From the NCBI GenBank assembly GCA_003439945.1, contig QVRM01005963.1, forward strand, positions 1 to 64,000: a DNA stretch of 64,000 bases, read 5' to 3'. Made by a program: the position numbers and the translations under genes. This DNA comes from Dermanyssus gallinae (taxonomy: Eukaryota; Arthropoda; Arachnida; Mesostigmata; Dermanyssidae). The notes beneath the pieces are model-generated. The model made no database searches, had not been told where the DNA came from, and saw only the letters and a program-made list of their open reading frames with translations. Every line of letters begins with the position of its first letter. Position 1 is the first letter of the stretch. This document shows, in pieces, positions 11,360 to 23,560 of the stretch.

Positions 11360-12290
11360 CGGGGGGGGGGGGGGAGAGAACGGCGAATTGACACGATTAA
11401 AGCTAATTCAGTTGCTCCTTTGCTGAGGCTTCTAGCTACATGATCTATATCTTCGTATTCTCCATACCTATAGGAAATAAATGGCACATTGTATTGTTTA
11501 TGATTCAATATACATAACTTCTCAGTTTACACACGTGTTGTCGTAAAACCTATTATGACATGGCATAGGCCCGCGTATAGAAACGTCTATAATAAGCGCA
11601 TCACGCCTTGCTAGATGTCTGAAACCGAGTAGTGAACACGATCTCTCGATTCGTATTTTAGTTTTGAGAACAGAATATGGCCACCAGGTGGCGAATCGCA
11701 CGGAAAAGAATGCGCGATAACATTGTGTGTGCCAAAAGAACACTTCACAGTAATTGTGTTGCGATTGCAGTTATTTTTTTGTGAATTGTGAATCCCCTGT
11801 CGGGGACATTTTATACCACTCACGGATTTCGCTTCGCCATACTCACGCAAGATAAACATGAACGTAAGTAACACACTGGCACATCGGCACTGCGTTGAGA
11901 CCTATTGCTCACTGTTTCCGTAGTTGGCCGAGAGGTGGCGCGCTCAACAATCGCACGGAAGTTTTAGTCTTAAAACGCTTACATGAAAAGACACATTGCG
12001 GTTGATGTATACATATGCGTACATCGTATATATATATATATATATATATATATGCAAAAGTCGTCAAAGTGGTCTTTGATTCTGACTCTTTAAGGGCCGA
12101 AAAAAAGGTTTAAATCAAATCATCGACAGATGGAATTGCAACGGAATAGACGACTGCAAGATTGATGTTATTGTTTAATCAATTAGACTGCAAGATTGAT
12201 GTTATACTTTAAATTAAAGACGGTCGACGCCGCCGCAGCCGGATAGAGGTCAGTTGCGCTACCGTAGTTGTTATCGTGGTAATCGTCGTC
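10708..12290. repeat. Compound repeats and a short direct duplication
   Basis: A TA, GA then G12 compound tract lies at 11309-11372, and TA runs lie near 11090-11107 and 12028-12052. A direct repeat with the core GACTGCAAGATTGATGTTA occurs twice, 36 bases apart (about 12151 and 12187). No gene is recognised. Confidence 0.7.
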
Positions 12291-12635
12291 TTTGGCGATG
12301 ATTGCATCGTCTGCTCGTTACAGGTTGGTGATTATCGAACAATGGCCAACGACCACAACAACGACGACGACGACCACGACGATGATGATGATGATGTTGT
12401 TCTTTCGTTCGTCAATTCTGGAATTCGCTGCTTTTCAAGGGGGCGTGAGTAGTAATAGGCCTTCCACTAGAAAGGGAAGTCATGTCGAGCCCGGTGGCGT
12501 GGTGGGTGCACTCGCGTGCGCCTTACGAAGCAGTGCTTTCGCATTGCTCTGTCCCGTTGACGTTCGATGTTGGCTGAGGGTCAGCCCGAAATGTTTTGAG
12601 TAGTAGAATCCATGATAGTAGTTCTAGTATATTTA

Positions 12636-12669
<34 letters not shown>

Positions 12670-13189
12670 TGTATTTCGATTTTCTACATAAACATAATGA
12701 AATCGCGGACCTAAAAAGAACGTCTCCCCCCGCCCGCGCATAAGGAATAGATAGATGAACTCGTTTGTACGCTGGTGGAATTCGAAGAGCATTACGGCGA
12801 ATGGGCCTGTGTATAAGTGCGATCTAGCATTGATCTATATCCCCTCCCTCCTTCGGGCCTCGGACCTCGGGCGGCAGGCCTCTTTGACAATAAGCTCCTC
12901 AGAGTAAAAAGGCTGTTCTCACTAACACGAATCGCCATTATCGTTCGCTTCACGTAAAGCTGGTCAAATGCATCCGATGGACGCAACGAGAACGCGCAGG
13001 ATGACAGAAATACAATTATGTGACAAAGATATATATATATATATATATATAAATTAAATAAACTGGGTTTCATAAGGTATACTGTTCTTTCGTTCACCCC
13101 GACAACAATCGATAGCAAATCAATTTAGACTAAGTTTTGATCAATTCAAACTAAACGCTGTATCAACAATATAACAGTCCAAACACTCC

Positions 13190-13235
<46 letters not shown>

Positions 13236-13302
13236 TCTTACATTGAATATAAGCCCCAAAAGCACATGCTGCAAGTCAGTTTCCGTTTTTCTATATATTC
13301 CT

Positions 13303-13336
<34 letters not shown>

Positions 13337-14740
13337 ATGAAGAGAAACTAGTTCGACATATATGTGCATTGTTAGCGGCTATTATTAAGTCAGCTAAGTC
13401 AATCTACTCATCCAAGGAAATTACGGACTACTAACAAGTAGATGCATAGTTTAGATCAAAGTATACACTACTAAGAAACTAATCGACACTGTAGATATGT
13501 GCGCACCATTAAATGGAATTAATTTGTCGTACGAAGACGCCCACACAGCATAAACAAAACGATGGCCATCACTAAATAAAACACAGCAAAGGCTCGCTTA
13601 GCGATTAACGAAGCTGAGCTAAGCAATAAATAATTCGTTTGGTGCAAAGGAGCTCAGCGGTAGACGAGATAGATGATCTTGTCTGTCTTTTGTTTGCATA
13701 GGCGCCTGAGTAGTGTTGTACACGTGTTTAAAAATCAACAACAAACGCCTTCGTAATCGCTGTAACTTTTTTCGATATTTGACGAGGATAGACGAGTGAA
13801 CTTGCACAGGCATGTACAAGCACCCCCATGCCAGCTCCGTTTGACGCGCATTGCGCAAAATCAAACATCAAACAGAGAAAAAAAAACATTGACACGAAGC
13901 AATATCATTGTTCGTAATGCTGCGGTAATATGCAACGACTATGCTGCCAAGGATCGTCTACCCTCTGGCCACTTGCAGAGTCGAGGAGTTCCACTCTCTG
14001 TATTCGACTGCGACGATTAGATCTAGTGTACCACGTGTCCCACCGCTGGCTAACCCAGTCGTAACAAGCATCACCCCAGCAATGATCTCAATCTGTTGCC
14101 ATATTATAGCATGTGTACTGCATCTGGTTTGTCTACTGCGTATCGTGTAGGCGTGTACGATGCTGACGCTTGATTTCATCAAGTAAGAAGCTTTGAATTA
14201 AATCGAATCCGTGTGCTGCGTACACGGCCGCCAAGGCTGTTCGATCATTTACTATGTCGTTCTGGTCGCTTATCCGCCCTTTCGTCGAATCGCTTCTTCG
14301 TTTGTGTACTTGTGCATAGCTAACGTAGTTTAGCGACTTTGTGAATTGCGCACAGGTAAGGCTGCTAATAATGCTAATAGACCCTTAGTTGTTCACTAAC
14401 CCCGAATAACCCTTCTTCCCTTTCTGCTGTTTCTGGCGACATAGACTACAGGCGGCAGTGGCGCTGTGCCGTCCTGAACGTAAGCTAAGCATATCCTAAG
14501 TATGCGTTCGTGCGAATCCATCTCTAACCCGTATCGAAATGACTGCCCCAGCCAAATGGTCAACCCTAGAGCTAAACAACATGTTGCAGCACCCCGTCGA
14601 ATACGAGCAGGTCGACACGCACCACCCGCCATTTGCGCAACAAAAACGAGGCCCCTGCTGGTGGTTCGTACCCCAAGAACCCAGCACGAAGAAAAGTAAA
14701 ACAAAAGCAAGGGGAGAAGGCCTGCCCGGGCCTTAACCCT
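12291..14740. other. No gene recognised; scattered repeats
   Basis: ACG/GAT triplets near 12355-12395, TAG triplets at 12638-12669, TA arrays at 13031-13050, 13191-13231 and 13305-13334. Short open frames lack recognisable domains. Confidence 0.5.
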
Positions 14741-14755
14741 GTTTACAGCACCACA

Positions 14756-15900
14756 ACAATCATCATTATCATCATCATCATCACCAGCACCACCATCACC
14801 CACAGAACCATCATCATCACACCCATCTCCATTATCGTCATCATCATCATCATCACTCACAGTACCATTATCATTATCATCATCATCCGCACCAGCCCCG
14901 CTGCTGCTGCTGCTTCTGATACTGATGTTGCCGTCACCATCATCACCATGGCTGGCTACGGCGGCTGCAGTCGTCCGTCTGTCTGTCTGTCTGCCTGCCT
15001 GCTGAACAGCCCGAGCAGTAGCGTAGCAGCCATTGCTGCACTGGCTCCTCCCTTCAGGCCCCACCCCTGCCCCGACGTCGTGTCGTCGTCGGCGGCGGCG
15101 GCCGCGTCGCCGCCGCTTCCCGTTGGCGGCGCGTTTTCAACATTTTAAACTTAAACCCGCCCCGCCGCCGCCACCGCCGCTGCCTCCGCTGCCGCTGAAC
15201 GCCGACAACCAGACATACCGACAGACAGACGGGTGGCCGACCGGGATGAGAGCGCAAGCGGCGGAGGGCCCCCGCCGGCAGACGACCGCCAGCTGCTGAC
15301 GAGGCCACCGCCGCCAAGGGCCCGCTGTGCGCGTCCGAAGAGGATAGACACAAGAGTGCCATTCCTAGTAACACTAGTACCACTGCTACCACCAACACTA
15401 GCAGTAGCAGCAGCAGCACGAGTAGCATGTAGTCGTACTGGTTGGCAGTTGTTGTTGTTGTTGTTGTTGTTGTCGTCGTACAAGTAGTTGTAGTTATGGT
15501 ACTGTGGTGAAGAAGAAATATCGCTGTTGTTGTTGTTGTTGGCGGTGGTGTCGCCGCCGCCGCCAACAACGGCGGCTTCTGTGGACGACGCGCCGCCGCC
15601 GACAGCGGCGGCGGCTGCTGCTGCTGCTGCTGCTACGGCCACCGATGAGAAAGGGCACAATCGGAAGGGGCCCGGCAACCCGATGGTGGCGCCCCCTACA
15701 CGATGAGAGGTAACTCGTCTTCCTCGCTTTTCCTCTCCCACACAGCAGCCGTGTGTTGTCGTCGGCCCCGCCGTGGCCGTTGTCGACTCCTCGACGACGA
15801 CGACGACGACGACAACAACAACAACAACAGCGGCAGCGGGGCCGTTTCTTGAGACGACGGCGCACACGCAACAAGCGGGTCAGTTCCACCAGTCGGCATT
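14756..15900. repeat. Dense triplet-repeat block, GC-rich in its centre
   Basis: CAT/ATC triplets (14756-14890), GTCT tetranucleotides (14968-14998), CCG/GCC/CTG triplets (about 15075-15200 and 15545-15640), TTG (15447-15475) and GAC/CAA triplets (15793-15835). Frames of 146 to 238 codons on both strands are poly-D, poly-T, poly-A or poly-R translations of these triplets. They overlap each other, so none is called as a gene. The block could be part of a transcribed untranslated region. Confidence 0.7.
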
Positions 15901-15949
15901 CAAAGTGGGCGCTGTGCGAGCAACAACGCAACACAACACAACGCTGATA

Positions 15950-17290
15950 TATCTATCATTATTTATCTGTCTATCTATGTACGTATGTAGATATTTCTCT
16001 GTCTCTCCGTTGCTCCCTATTTATTATTATTATGGTTTATTGACACCCAGGTTGGGTAAAATTATTTGCTTCCTATTTATCTGCGCGTCTGAGGCGAATC
16101 TGCTCGGCGGCGACCTTTAGTTGGTGGCCTTTTTCATAAAAGAGCAATCTAGACACACACATATATATACATATATAAACACACAAACGAATATACATTC
16201 TATTTGTACTTGTGTGGCAACATGCGTGTGTATGCAAAATGCATATGATTACAATGAGTAAACGTTTTCCGCACCGTACAGTATAATAAGGTCATCATCT
16301 CTCAAACGATGGCGAAATGCCGCCCACCGCGCTGCGTGTGCATCTATCTGCATAAGGTTGCAATAGCGTTGCGATGCTCGATCTTTCAAAGCAATATCGA
16401 GCCAAAGACGCAATCCCTACCATCTTTGCAAGTGCATCGACGCAGGTGACACTCGTTAGCGAAAAGCTAGACAACAAAATGCAATGGCTGTTTATGACTT
16501 TTACAAAAAACCCATTTAGGTAACAATAATAATAATAACAACAGCAGGCCCCTCGTAGACTTCCTCTACTGGGTGTGCATAAAGCATTTTCCCCAACCTC
16601 ATAAAAAAACAAAAAAAAACTTGCTCTACTGCATACTACATGCACGCTGCCTACTTTAAATTGCACATATGCATGGAAATATGTAGCATTTTAATTAAAC
16701 CACTGGCACGCGTACAGTGCTTACACACGAAAATTATATCGCGATCGTAGTCTTCGAGTAACAGTAATGGATATGTGACATTAACTAAATTTGGCGCAAT
16801 TTAACAATTATCAACAAAATGCTCTCTTCACCATGTTAAACGTCTTGTTAGGGTACCCAGAAAGTCCCACGAAATGAATATTTGATACTATCCAATGCAA
16901 CTCTGTGGCTGTAACGTTTGCCAACGAAGATCATTTAGACCATAGCTCTTATTTTTAATAAAAGGCAGAACAAGCCACCATACACTTGGGTGCCTAGTGT
17001 ACAAATATTAATCACCTGAGATACCAAGCCGGACGCTGTGAAAATGATGCTCGTTATAATCTAAATTTGGCGTAAAATTGTAACATATGCTACTGCACAT
17101 ACTTGATCAAGACATTTTGAAAATACACGGCAACAAGAAGCTAAAATACTTATTTTAAGGAAGTTGTTTTCAATTTTAGACCATCCTCCCTCCCCTACGG
17201 GCTTGGAACTCACCGTGAGGAATATCTTCAATTCAGCGACTGCGAATGAATTCAGCGAATTACAGCAAATGCTGAGATTTCTAGGGTTTC
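15950..17290. other. No gene recognised
   Basis: Mostly AT-rich unique sequence with a few short TATC/CA-type repeats near 15950-16200. I see no transposon ends or convincing coding sequence. Confidence 0.5.
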
Positions 17291-17300
17291 CCTAACAGTC

Positions 17301-17465
17301 CGTGTGGCAGCATAGCCGCTGACCCTTAAGGGTATGGCTTATCAACCGTTTTCAATGAGCATCGCTCAAAGAAAATTCGATCAACAACAGGGATCACACC
17401 GGCGACAACCTATTAGATAACAACCCCGACTAGCACAGTAGTCCACTAGACCACGCTGCCACACG
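17301..17465 (-). mobile_element. tRNA-like (SINE-like) unit bounded by short inverted repeats
   Basis: On the minus strand the sequence begins GTGTGGCAGCG. It has a good RNA polymerase III A box (TGGTCTAGTGG, complement of 17443-17453) and a degenerate B box (GGTGTGATCCC, complement of 17390-17400) at tRNA-like spacing. The T-arm pairing is poor and there is no proper acceptor stem, so it is not a functional tRNA. CGTGTGGCAGC(A/G)T occurs at 17301-17313 and inverted at 17453-17465, giving a 165-base unit. It could be a tRNA-derived SINE head or a MITE that captured tRNA-like sequence. Confidence 0.5.
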
Positions 17466-17624
17466 CCATGTGGACTATAACCACCATGACTATAATGCCG
17501 CCGGCTATGACTTGTGTATTTAGTTCCAGTACAACACATTCCAGGCGTGCGACTTTCCAATAGTAGAAATGACGCTTTTACGCCACAAAACTTGTATCAA
17601 GAAAATACACCCACCACATACATA

Positions 17625-17674
17625 GCTAACGGGTATAGATGTATATATATACATGCAAATGTATACCCGTTAGC
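17625..17674. repeat. 13-bp inverted repeat around a TA-rich centre
   Basis: GCTAACGGGTATA (17625-17637) and its exact complement (17662-17674) enclose a TA-rich loop that itself contains GTATATATATAC. The layout resembles the palindromes at 3.8 and 36.8 kb. Confidence 0.75.
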
Positions 17675-17755
17675 GACTGAGAGATTTAGGTTATTTTCTA
17701 TAAATACTATTTATGTGGTTGGAATTATTATATGGGTTTTGGTTTATTTGAGTGC

Positions 17756-17841
<86 letters not shown>
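17756..17841. repeat. (TAA)n microsatellite
   Basis: About 28 uninterrupted AAT/TAA triplets. The poly-Asn frame through it is an artefact. Confidence 0.97.
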
Positions 17842-17929
17842 CATATAGCGTTTATTTATGCAACTATTCTCATAGTTATAATTCAGTTCACTTACACAGA
17901 TATCTATTGTTATGTACGAGTGGCAGTGG

Positions 17930-17965
17930 CAGCAGCAACAGCAGCAACAACAACAACAACAACAG
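17930..17965. repeat. (CAG/CAA)n array
   Basis: Short CAG then CAA triplet run. Confidence 0.85.
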
Positions 17966-18099
17966 TGAAGCGACTACCAGCAGAAGGTTTCGGCAGACTC
18001 CCTTCAGCAGGGGCGCCCACCAACCATTCATGTACGCACTGCCCTGCGCTGTGTCTGTCGTGAACGTCAGCGAGGCAAGAGCAACTTATCATAAGTTAA

Positions 18100-19460
18100 T
18101 AAAGCAGTCCTTTCCGTCAGCCAGAGCCAGCCAGCCAGCAGTCCGGAGTTCCCTTCCTTTCTTGGCCCGGCTGCTCTTGCGCGCCTAGTTTTGCTTTGCG
18201 TGCGAACCCGAGTGAAGAGTGAAGGATGGCAAGGCGGGACGGCAAAGCAGCGAGTTCAAGCTTTTGGCCGAGTTGGGGAGGGTCCGCTCGGGATCCCTAT
18301 GGCGGGGGGGGGGGGGGAGCGGGGGTCCGCAGTGAGGCTTCTCGCTCTGTTCGTGTGCGTGCGCGCGCTCGCGTCCCGCCCCCACAGCTTGTTCTCAAAG
18401 TTCCTCCCCCTCAGCTTCCCGGACCCCAACCTGCTTCTCCTCCGTTCTACCTTCTTCAACAATCATCGTCAACAGCAACGGCGACTTCCACCGCGCCGGA
18501 GAAGTGCCCAGCAGCGCTCTTCTTGTCTTGATCCACACCACCAAGTCTTCTGCTTTCCCTAGACGACTCCATCGAGGGGTTGCTGCCGTTGCCGTTGCTG
18601 GTGCAGCTTATGAGCGACCGTGGTCGTTGTCATCACTGTTGTCGTCGTCTCCGCCGTATAACGTCGTCGCGTATGCGTCCCCCGTCTAAGAAACAGCAGT
18701 TGGGGGCTGAGGCGGCTGGTTACCCTGGCAACGAGTTTCGGGCGGGTGTTTCTCCCATTCGCAGAGGAATATCCCGTGCTTCCCCTCAACACGGAGCCGC
18801 GGGCCGAGGGCCACTTCCACCCCGTTCCAGCTCCTTTCATTCCCGCCGCCTCCGAATTGCCCCTTGCCCCCCACACGCGCCCCCCCAGTTGGCCGCTCCT
18901 TCTTCAGCGGTTAAAATGGCGCTTAAAGCGCGGCGGCGGCTGCAGCTGCTGCTGCTACTACCACCGCTGCTGACTCCACCGGCGCTACGGGGCGCGTTCC
19001 CGCTTTGACGTTGCCTGTCGGGTGCTTGTCGGAAGGTGGCGTTGGGCGGCCTGAACGCCCTCGGGGGAAGGGGAACATTTGCGGCGAGCTGCAACGAAAA
19101 GTACGTAGGGAGTTCGGATTGGACGGAACTCTAAGCCGCAACGCGTAGGGGCGAGCGAAGAAAGTGGCTAAAAAGGGGACCCATCGGCGGCAGCAGAAGA
19201 AGGAGGAGTCTCAACTCGGTTGGAGCTTCCCGGCTAGAGCCGTCGGCTAGAGGTTCAGATCCTCTCACACACACACACACGCCAGCGCAGACGCTCATAT
19301 ACACATACACAGGCACAGCGTGTACACATACACGAGCGTGCCGCCTTAGAGCGAACCCATCTGAACTTACCCTTCCCGTCGCTCGGTTCTGGCATAGCAA
19401 CTCCTTAAGCTCAGAGAAGCGCAGGCGTTCTACTTCCTAAGGCGTTCATGGCGCTACCCC
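18100..19460. other. GC-rich block, possible promoter or first-exon region
   Basis: The most GC- and CpG-rich stretch of the window, with a G12 run at about 18305-18317 and many CCG/GCC triplets. Plus-strand frames include 18226-18531 (good initiation context) and a short one starting at 18915. The latter reads MALKARRRLQLLLLLPPLL and stops at 19008, so it looks like a signal peptide but lacks a mature part. No splice sites or conserved domain could be confirmed. This could be the upstream end of a host gene, or only composition. Confidence 0.35.
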
Positions 19461-20256
19461 TCAACGACGACCGGCCGACCGACCGCACTCGACGTACGCA
19501 CCGGCCCGAATATCTCTCAACCAGCTCAACTGGGCTGTGCGCATGATGGGCATCACCGCACCTTCGTTCCTCTGTATGCATGTATATATGTATGTATGCA
19601 TGTATGTCTTGCCTCACTGCATAACGACGGTACAATTATGTAAAGGTGAACAATCCAATCTAAAAGAACTTCACTGAACATCTCCCACCGGTGACAACTC
19701 GAACGAATCTCCGTAAATGTAACCAAGGTTTGAAATGTCACCACGTTGCCACATTATCTGACGGAACTTTGAGGACACTTATCGAACGGAACTTTCGGCT
19801 TATGCAGAGATTATCTATTAACTGCTGGGTGGAGAGGAAAATAGCAAACGCGCGTAATTACAAACGTATCTAACGAAGATTTCGAATGCAATTTCTAATT
19901 AGTAGGATAATACCTTTTGTACGATAATACTACACACACATCTACCTTCTTTTAAGTAACATAATATGCCAACGATTAGCTATACGTGTAGGGCTTTGGC
20001 GATCTAAAGTTGGAATTGATACTTTGTTTGCCTCTGCTCCTGATGACAGGGCATTCTGATGATTTTTATATATGGGCGATAGTTTTTCTGCAAAATACCC
20101 TTAATAGTTACAGAAGCTTCAAATAAAGCTTTCCCTGAGAATAAAATTCGTAAAGTTGTACGTTGTCGTTGCTTACTAAAGCCGAGCTGCAAATGCTTTA
20201 TTGCATAATCTGTCTGGAGTAGCTAATATCACGTAACACATTTGTCGCAACGTATG

Positions 20257-20300
<44 letters not shown>

Positions 20301-21010
20301 CCCTGTCAAAAGGAGCAGAGGCAAGCAAACAAACCCATTTCTACTTCAAAACCGCAAAGGCTTTGCATGTATTGCTAATAGTATTAGCATATTATATTAC
20401 TTACACTACAAAGCTAGATGCGTGTTAGGAGTCCTGGGCAAGTAATTCGGCAGCAAGGTCTTAAAGGTGTGAGAAGAAAGTACTAAAGCATCCTACATCA
20501 TGTCGCATCGGTATGGGTCGAACCGCGCGAAACGACAATGCGTCAGAGTCTCAATTCGCGAACTGTTATTTTATAATGCTCCACCGTTAACGATGTCGAT
20601 CGGCGCGGCTGCGTGGATCGGTCGGTCAGTCAGTCATTCAACGTAGCCGTGGTCAGTAATATGTTGGATCAACGCCGCCCGCTTGATCATTCGTGGTTCA
20701 GCCAACCCGTGCTGAATGATGATAGAAAGTTACTCAACTGTTGTTGAGCCGAACGCATTCCGCGCGCGCGCATTCGGTCCAGAATCAACCGATCAGCGGT
20801 CGGAGGACAACGGAGAGGACCAGTTAGATACCCACAGATAACACAACGAACCTCACCCTCACCCCCGGCCCCGCCTCACCGGTAATCCAACGTCTGGTTC
20901 GTCCTCGTTGTGACGTTTTTTATTTTCCTGTGTTCTCCTCGGCCAGGGTCATCGTCGTCGTCGTTGTCGGAGCCTTGTCGGCAACGTTGGCGATATCGAT
21001 TGTCAACAAG
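19461..21010. other. No gene recognised
   Basis: (TATG)n near 19570-19600, a (TA)n array at 20264-20298 and CGCG runs near 20761-20772. Nothing coding is recognised. Confidence 0.5.
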
Positions 21011-21014
21011 TAAA

Positions 21015-21027
21015 GAGTCTCTCTATT

Positions 21028-21081
<54 letters not shown>

Positions 21082-21111
21082 TCTCTCTATCTCTCTTTAT
21101 ATATATATATA
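21015..21111. repeat. Duplicated CT-TA compound repeat
   Basis: The unit 'GTCTCTCTAT, CT run, TA run' occurs twice in tandem (21017-21077 and 21081-21111), with the long TA array at 21038-21077. Confidence 0.85.
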
Positions 21112-21613
21112 TTCGAACAGATAAATAAGTGAACACCGATCGTCGTCCACGTCGAAGTCGTCATCGTCAATCAGAAAGGCCAAAAAGCTGGGTAAATTGT
21201 CATTGATGTCTGTCTAATCTGGTCTAGAGGCGGCCTGTCATCGTCGTCATCGCCGGCTGAAGTCACACAAGCGGAAGGACAGACACGGCGCAAAACCAAA
21301 CAAAATCAGACACCGTCCGTCGATCCGAGATTGAGACGTCACAGCGCGGCAGCGTCTGCAGCAGCTACCAGCAGCTATGTTGTCGCTGCCTAGTATTAGT
21401 ACTTCTACTACTACTACTACTACTTGCAAACAACATCAACGCGCATATCCATTTTATACACACGCACACACACACACAGACTCGGCCGGCCGGCTAGAGT
21501 GTCCGCACATATAGATATATGGGCTCGTCGGCCATAGTCTATAGTCGCATGATTTTCCTTTATTTTCCTTTGCCTGCTTCTTCTGACACTCGGCGATGCT
21601 AAACAAAGCCATA

Positions 21614-21656
<43 letters not shown>

Positions 21657-23130
21657 TTCCATTTATTGTCGGCAATCGGCCATGTGTGCACTCGACCGAC
21701 GCCGCGATGAAACAGAACGCTGTTTACTCACGTTAGAAAAGCTAACAAACTCATAATTGGGATGATCATCTCCTCACCTGACCATTCTCTGTGGCGTGAG
21801 CCTCGCCGTCATCACGCGAGAAACTGCCTACTGTGCTTGATGTAAATAGTACTAATAATAAAGTACATTCGATAGAAAAATCGACAGTCTAGCGTAGCAC
21901 ATCACGAAAAGAGTAAATCATATACGTTACCTTTTTTTATTTACGAATAAAAATTCTGCATATCAAATTACATGTGGAGCAATACATCAGAAAACACACA
22001 CCTGGACCTTGACGACGGACACACTCGGGTAGGACTTATCTGCGTTTGCAAGCGTGGCGCAACTACTGATCATGATTATGGCGAGAGTACCCTTTGAGGA
22101 AAACTTGTTTCATTAATTTTCGCATTTAATAAATTAGAATTATCATTGTCTTTCGGAATACATAATTATCGCATGACCATACACTCAATCGGACTTGCAA
22201 AATACTTTCTGCAGGCTGTAAACAGTGGAGTAGACATGTGAAGCTGCAACCTTCGACGCTGTTCAGTGAACTGTGATAACCGAAATTGTAAACACGCCGA
22301 CAACGCTCTGGAAGAATACATGTCTGGATATGAGACGACGTTTCTCCGCTTAAAATGAAATTTATGCACGTCGAGCATGCATCTCGTCACGACAAAGGTC
22401 AACAAAACGTTGCTTTTCTCTACTTCTCTATTATTCTTACGTAGGTACGGAATACTTCTACAACAACAACAACAACATATTACGTTTTCAATGAGGATTT
22501 AGCTACAGAGGCTCTTCTAGGCCACCGCACGCAAGCATATGAGTAGATACACACACACGGGCATACGTGCATAAAACAACAGGGCCTATACCGAAGCCTG
22601 GCGACCGGCCCGCGTAATACTACACGACGAGAAGTGCGCTCGCTGACAAGAGACAACAAGAGACCAGCCCAAGAGCGAAATCAAGAAGGCTAAGGAGAAG
22701 AAGAAAGATGAAGGAAATAGAACTAGGGCAAAACGATAAGGAATTGGGCTTAAGGAGCGCCTCCCTACCCCCCGCCCTCCGCGCCCATACACTCAGGAGC
22801 AGGCACGCATATTCTCATCTTCTTCCTCTAGTTGCCACATAGGCACGAAACGGATACATTGGATTAGGTATGTGCCTCGAGGACTATAACAATCCCACGT
22901 CTGAGCGAGCCGCCCGGCCGTCCGCCAGTGTGTCCTTTTCCGTCTCTTTTCTTTTCTCGTTCGCTCTCGGTTTCTCTGTGGTCCCTTAGTCGAGTGACTC
23001 CCACTCCTTCTCCTCGCTGAACCATCTTCGACGCTGACATGGTCCCATGCGAGCAAGCAAGACATCGCGCCGCAACCCCTACCGTCGCCTTCGGACAGTG
23101 ATTGGATGGCGTGCTGTGCTGAGCATTGCC
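21112..23130. other. No gene recognised; (TA)n at 21611-21654
   Basis: CGT triplets near 21240 and ACT triplets at 21400-21423 precede the TA array. A 79-codon minus frame (22166-22405) has no repeat bias but no recognisable family. Confidence 0.45.
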
Positions 23131-23137
23131 AGCGCCA

Positions 23138-23560
23138 TACTTGCAACAACAATCAACAAGAATTAACAACAACATCGATAACAATATCGACAACAGCAAT
23201 AACAACAACAACAATAACAGCAACAAAATCGACGACGACAACAACAACAATGCGCAGACAACGTGGAACCAAGCAGGGAGTGAGAGTGAGAACAAATATT
23301 ACTGTTGGATAAGAAATAGAATAAGAAGAACAAAGATGAAGAAGTAGAAAAAACAACGTAGAGGCTGTAGTGTCGACGACAACAAAACGAGCAGCACCAT
23401 TTTTCCCGTCGAGCGCTGGGCATCGCATTTTGTTCCCTTAGGCGTCTTTGGTGTTGCTGCTGTTGTTGCTGTTGCTGTTGTTGTTGTTCTTATTGTTGTC
23501 GCTGTTGTTCCTATCGTTGCTGCTGCTGCTGATTCGTCGTTGTCATTGTCGTCGCTGTTG
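23138..23560. repeat. Facing (CAA)n and (TTG)n arrays
   Basis: CAA/CGA triplets at about 23143-23250 are followed about 200 bases later by the complementary TTG/CTG triplets at 23449-23535. The pair could form a large imperfect inverted repeat. Confidence 0.75.

Noticed and set aside
11920..11960. tRNA-Ser/Leu-like segment TTGGCCGAGAGG
   Set aside because: A-box-like only; no B box, T-arm or acceptor pairing follows.
14396..15867. Minus-strand frames of 222 and 238 codons rich in Asp, Thr, Ala and Val
   Set aside because: They are translations of triplet repeats and overlap similarly long frames on the other strand; no domain is present.
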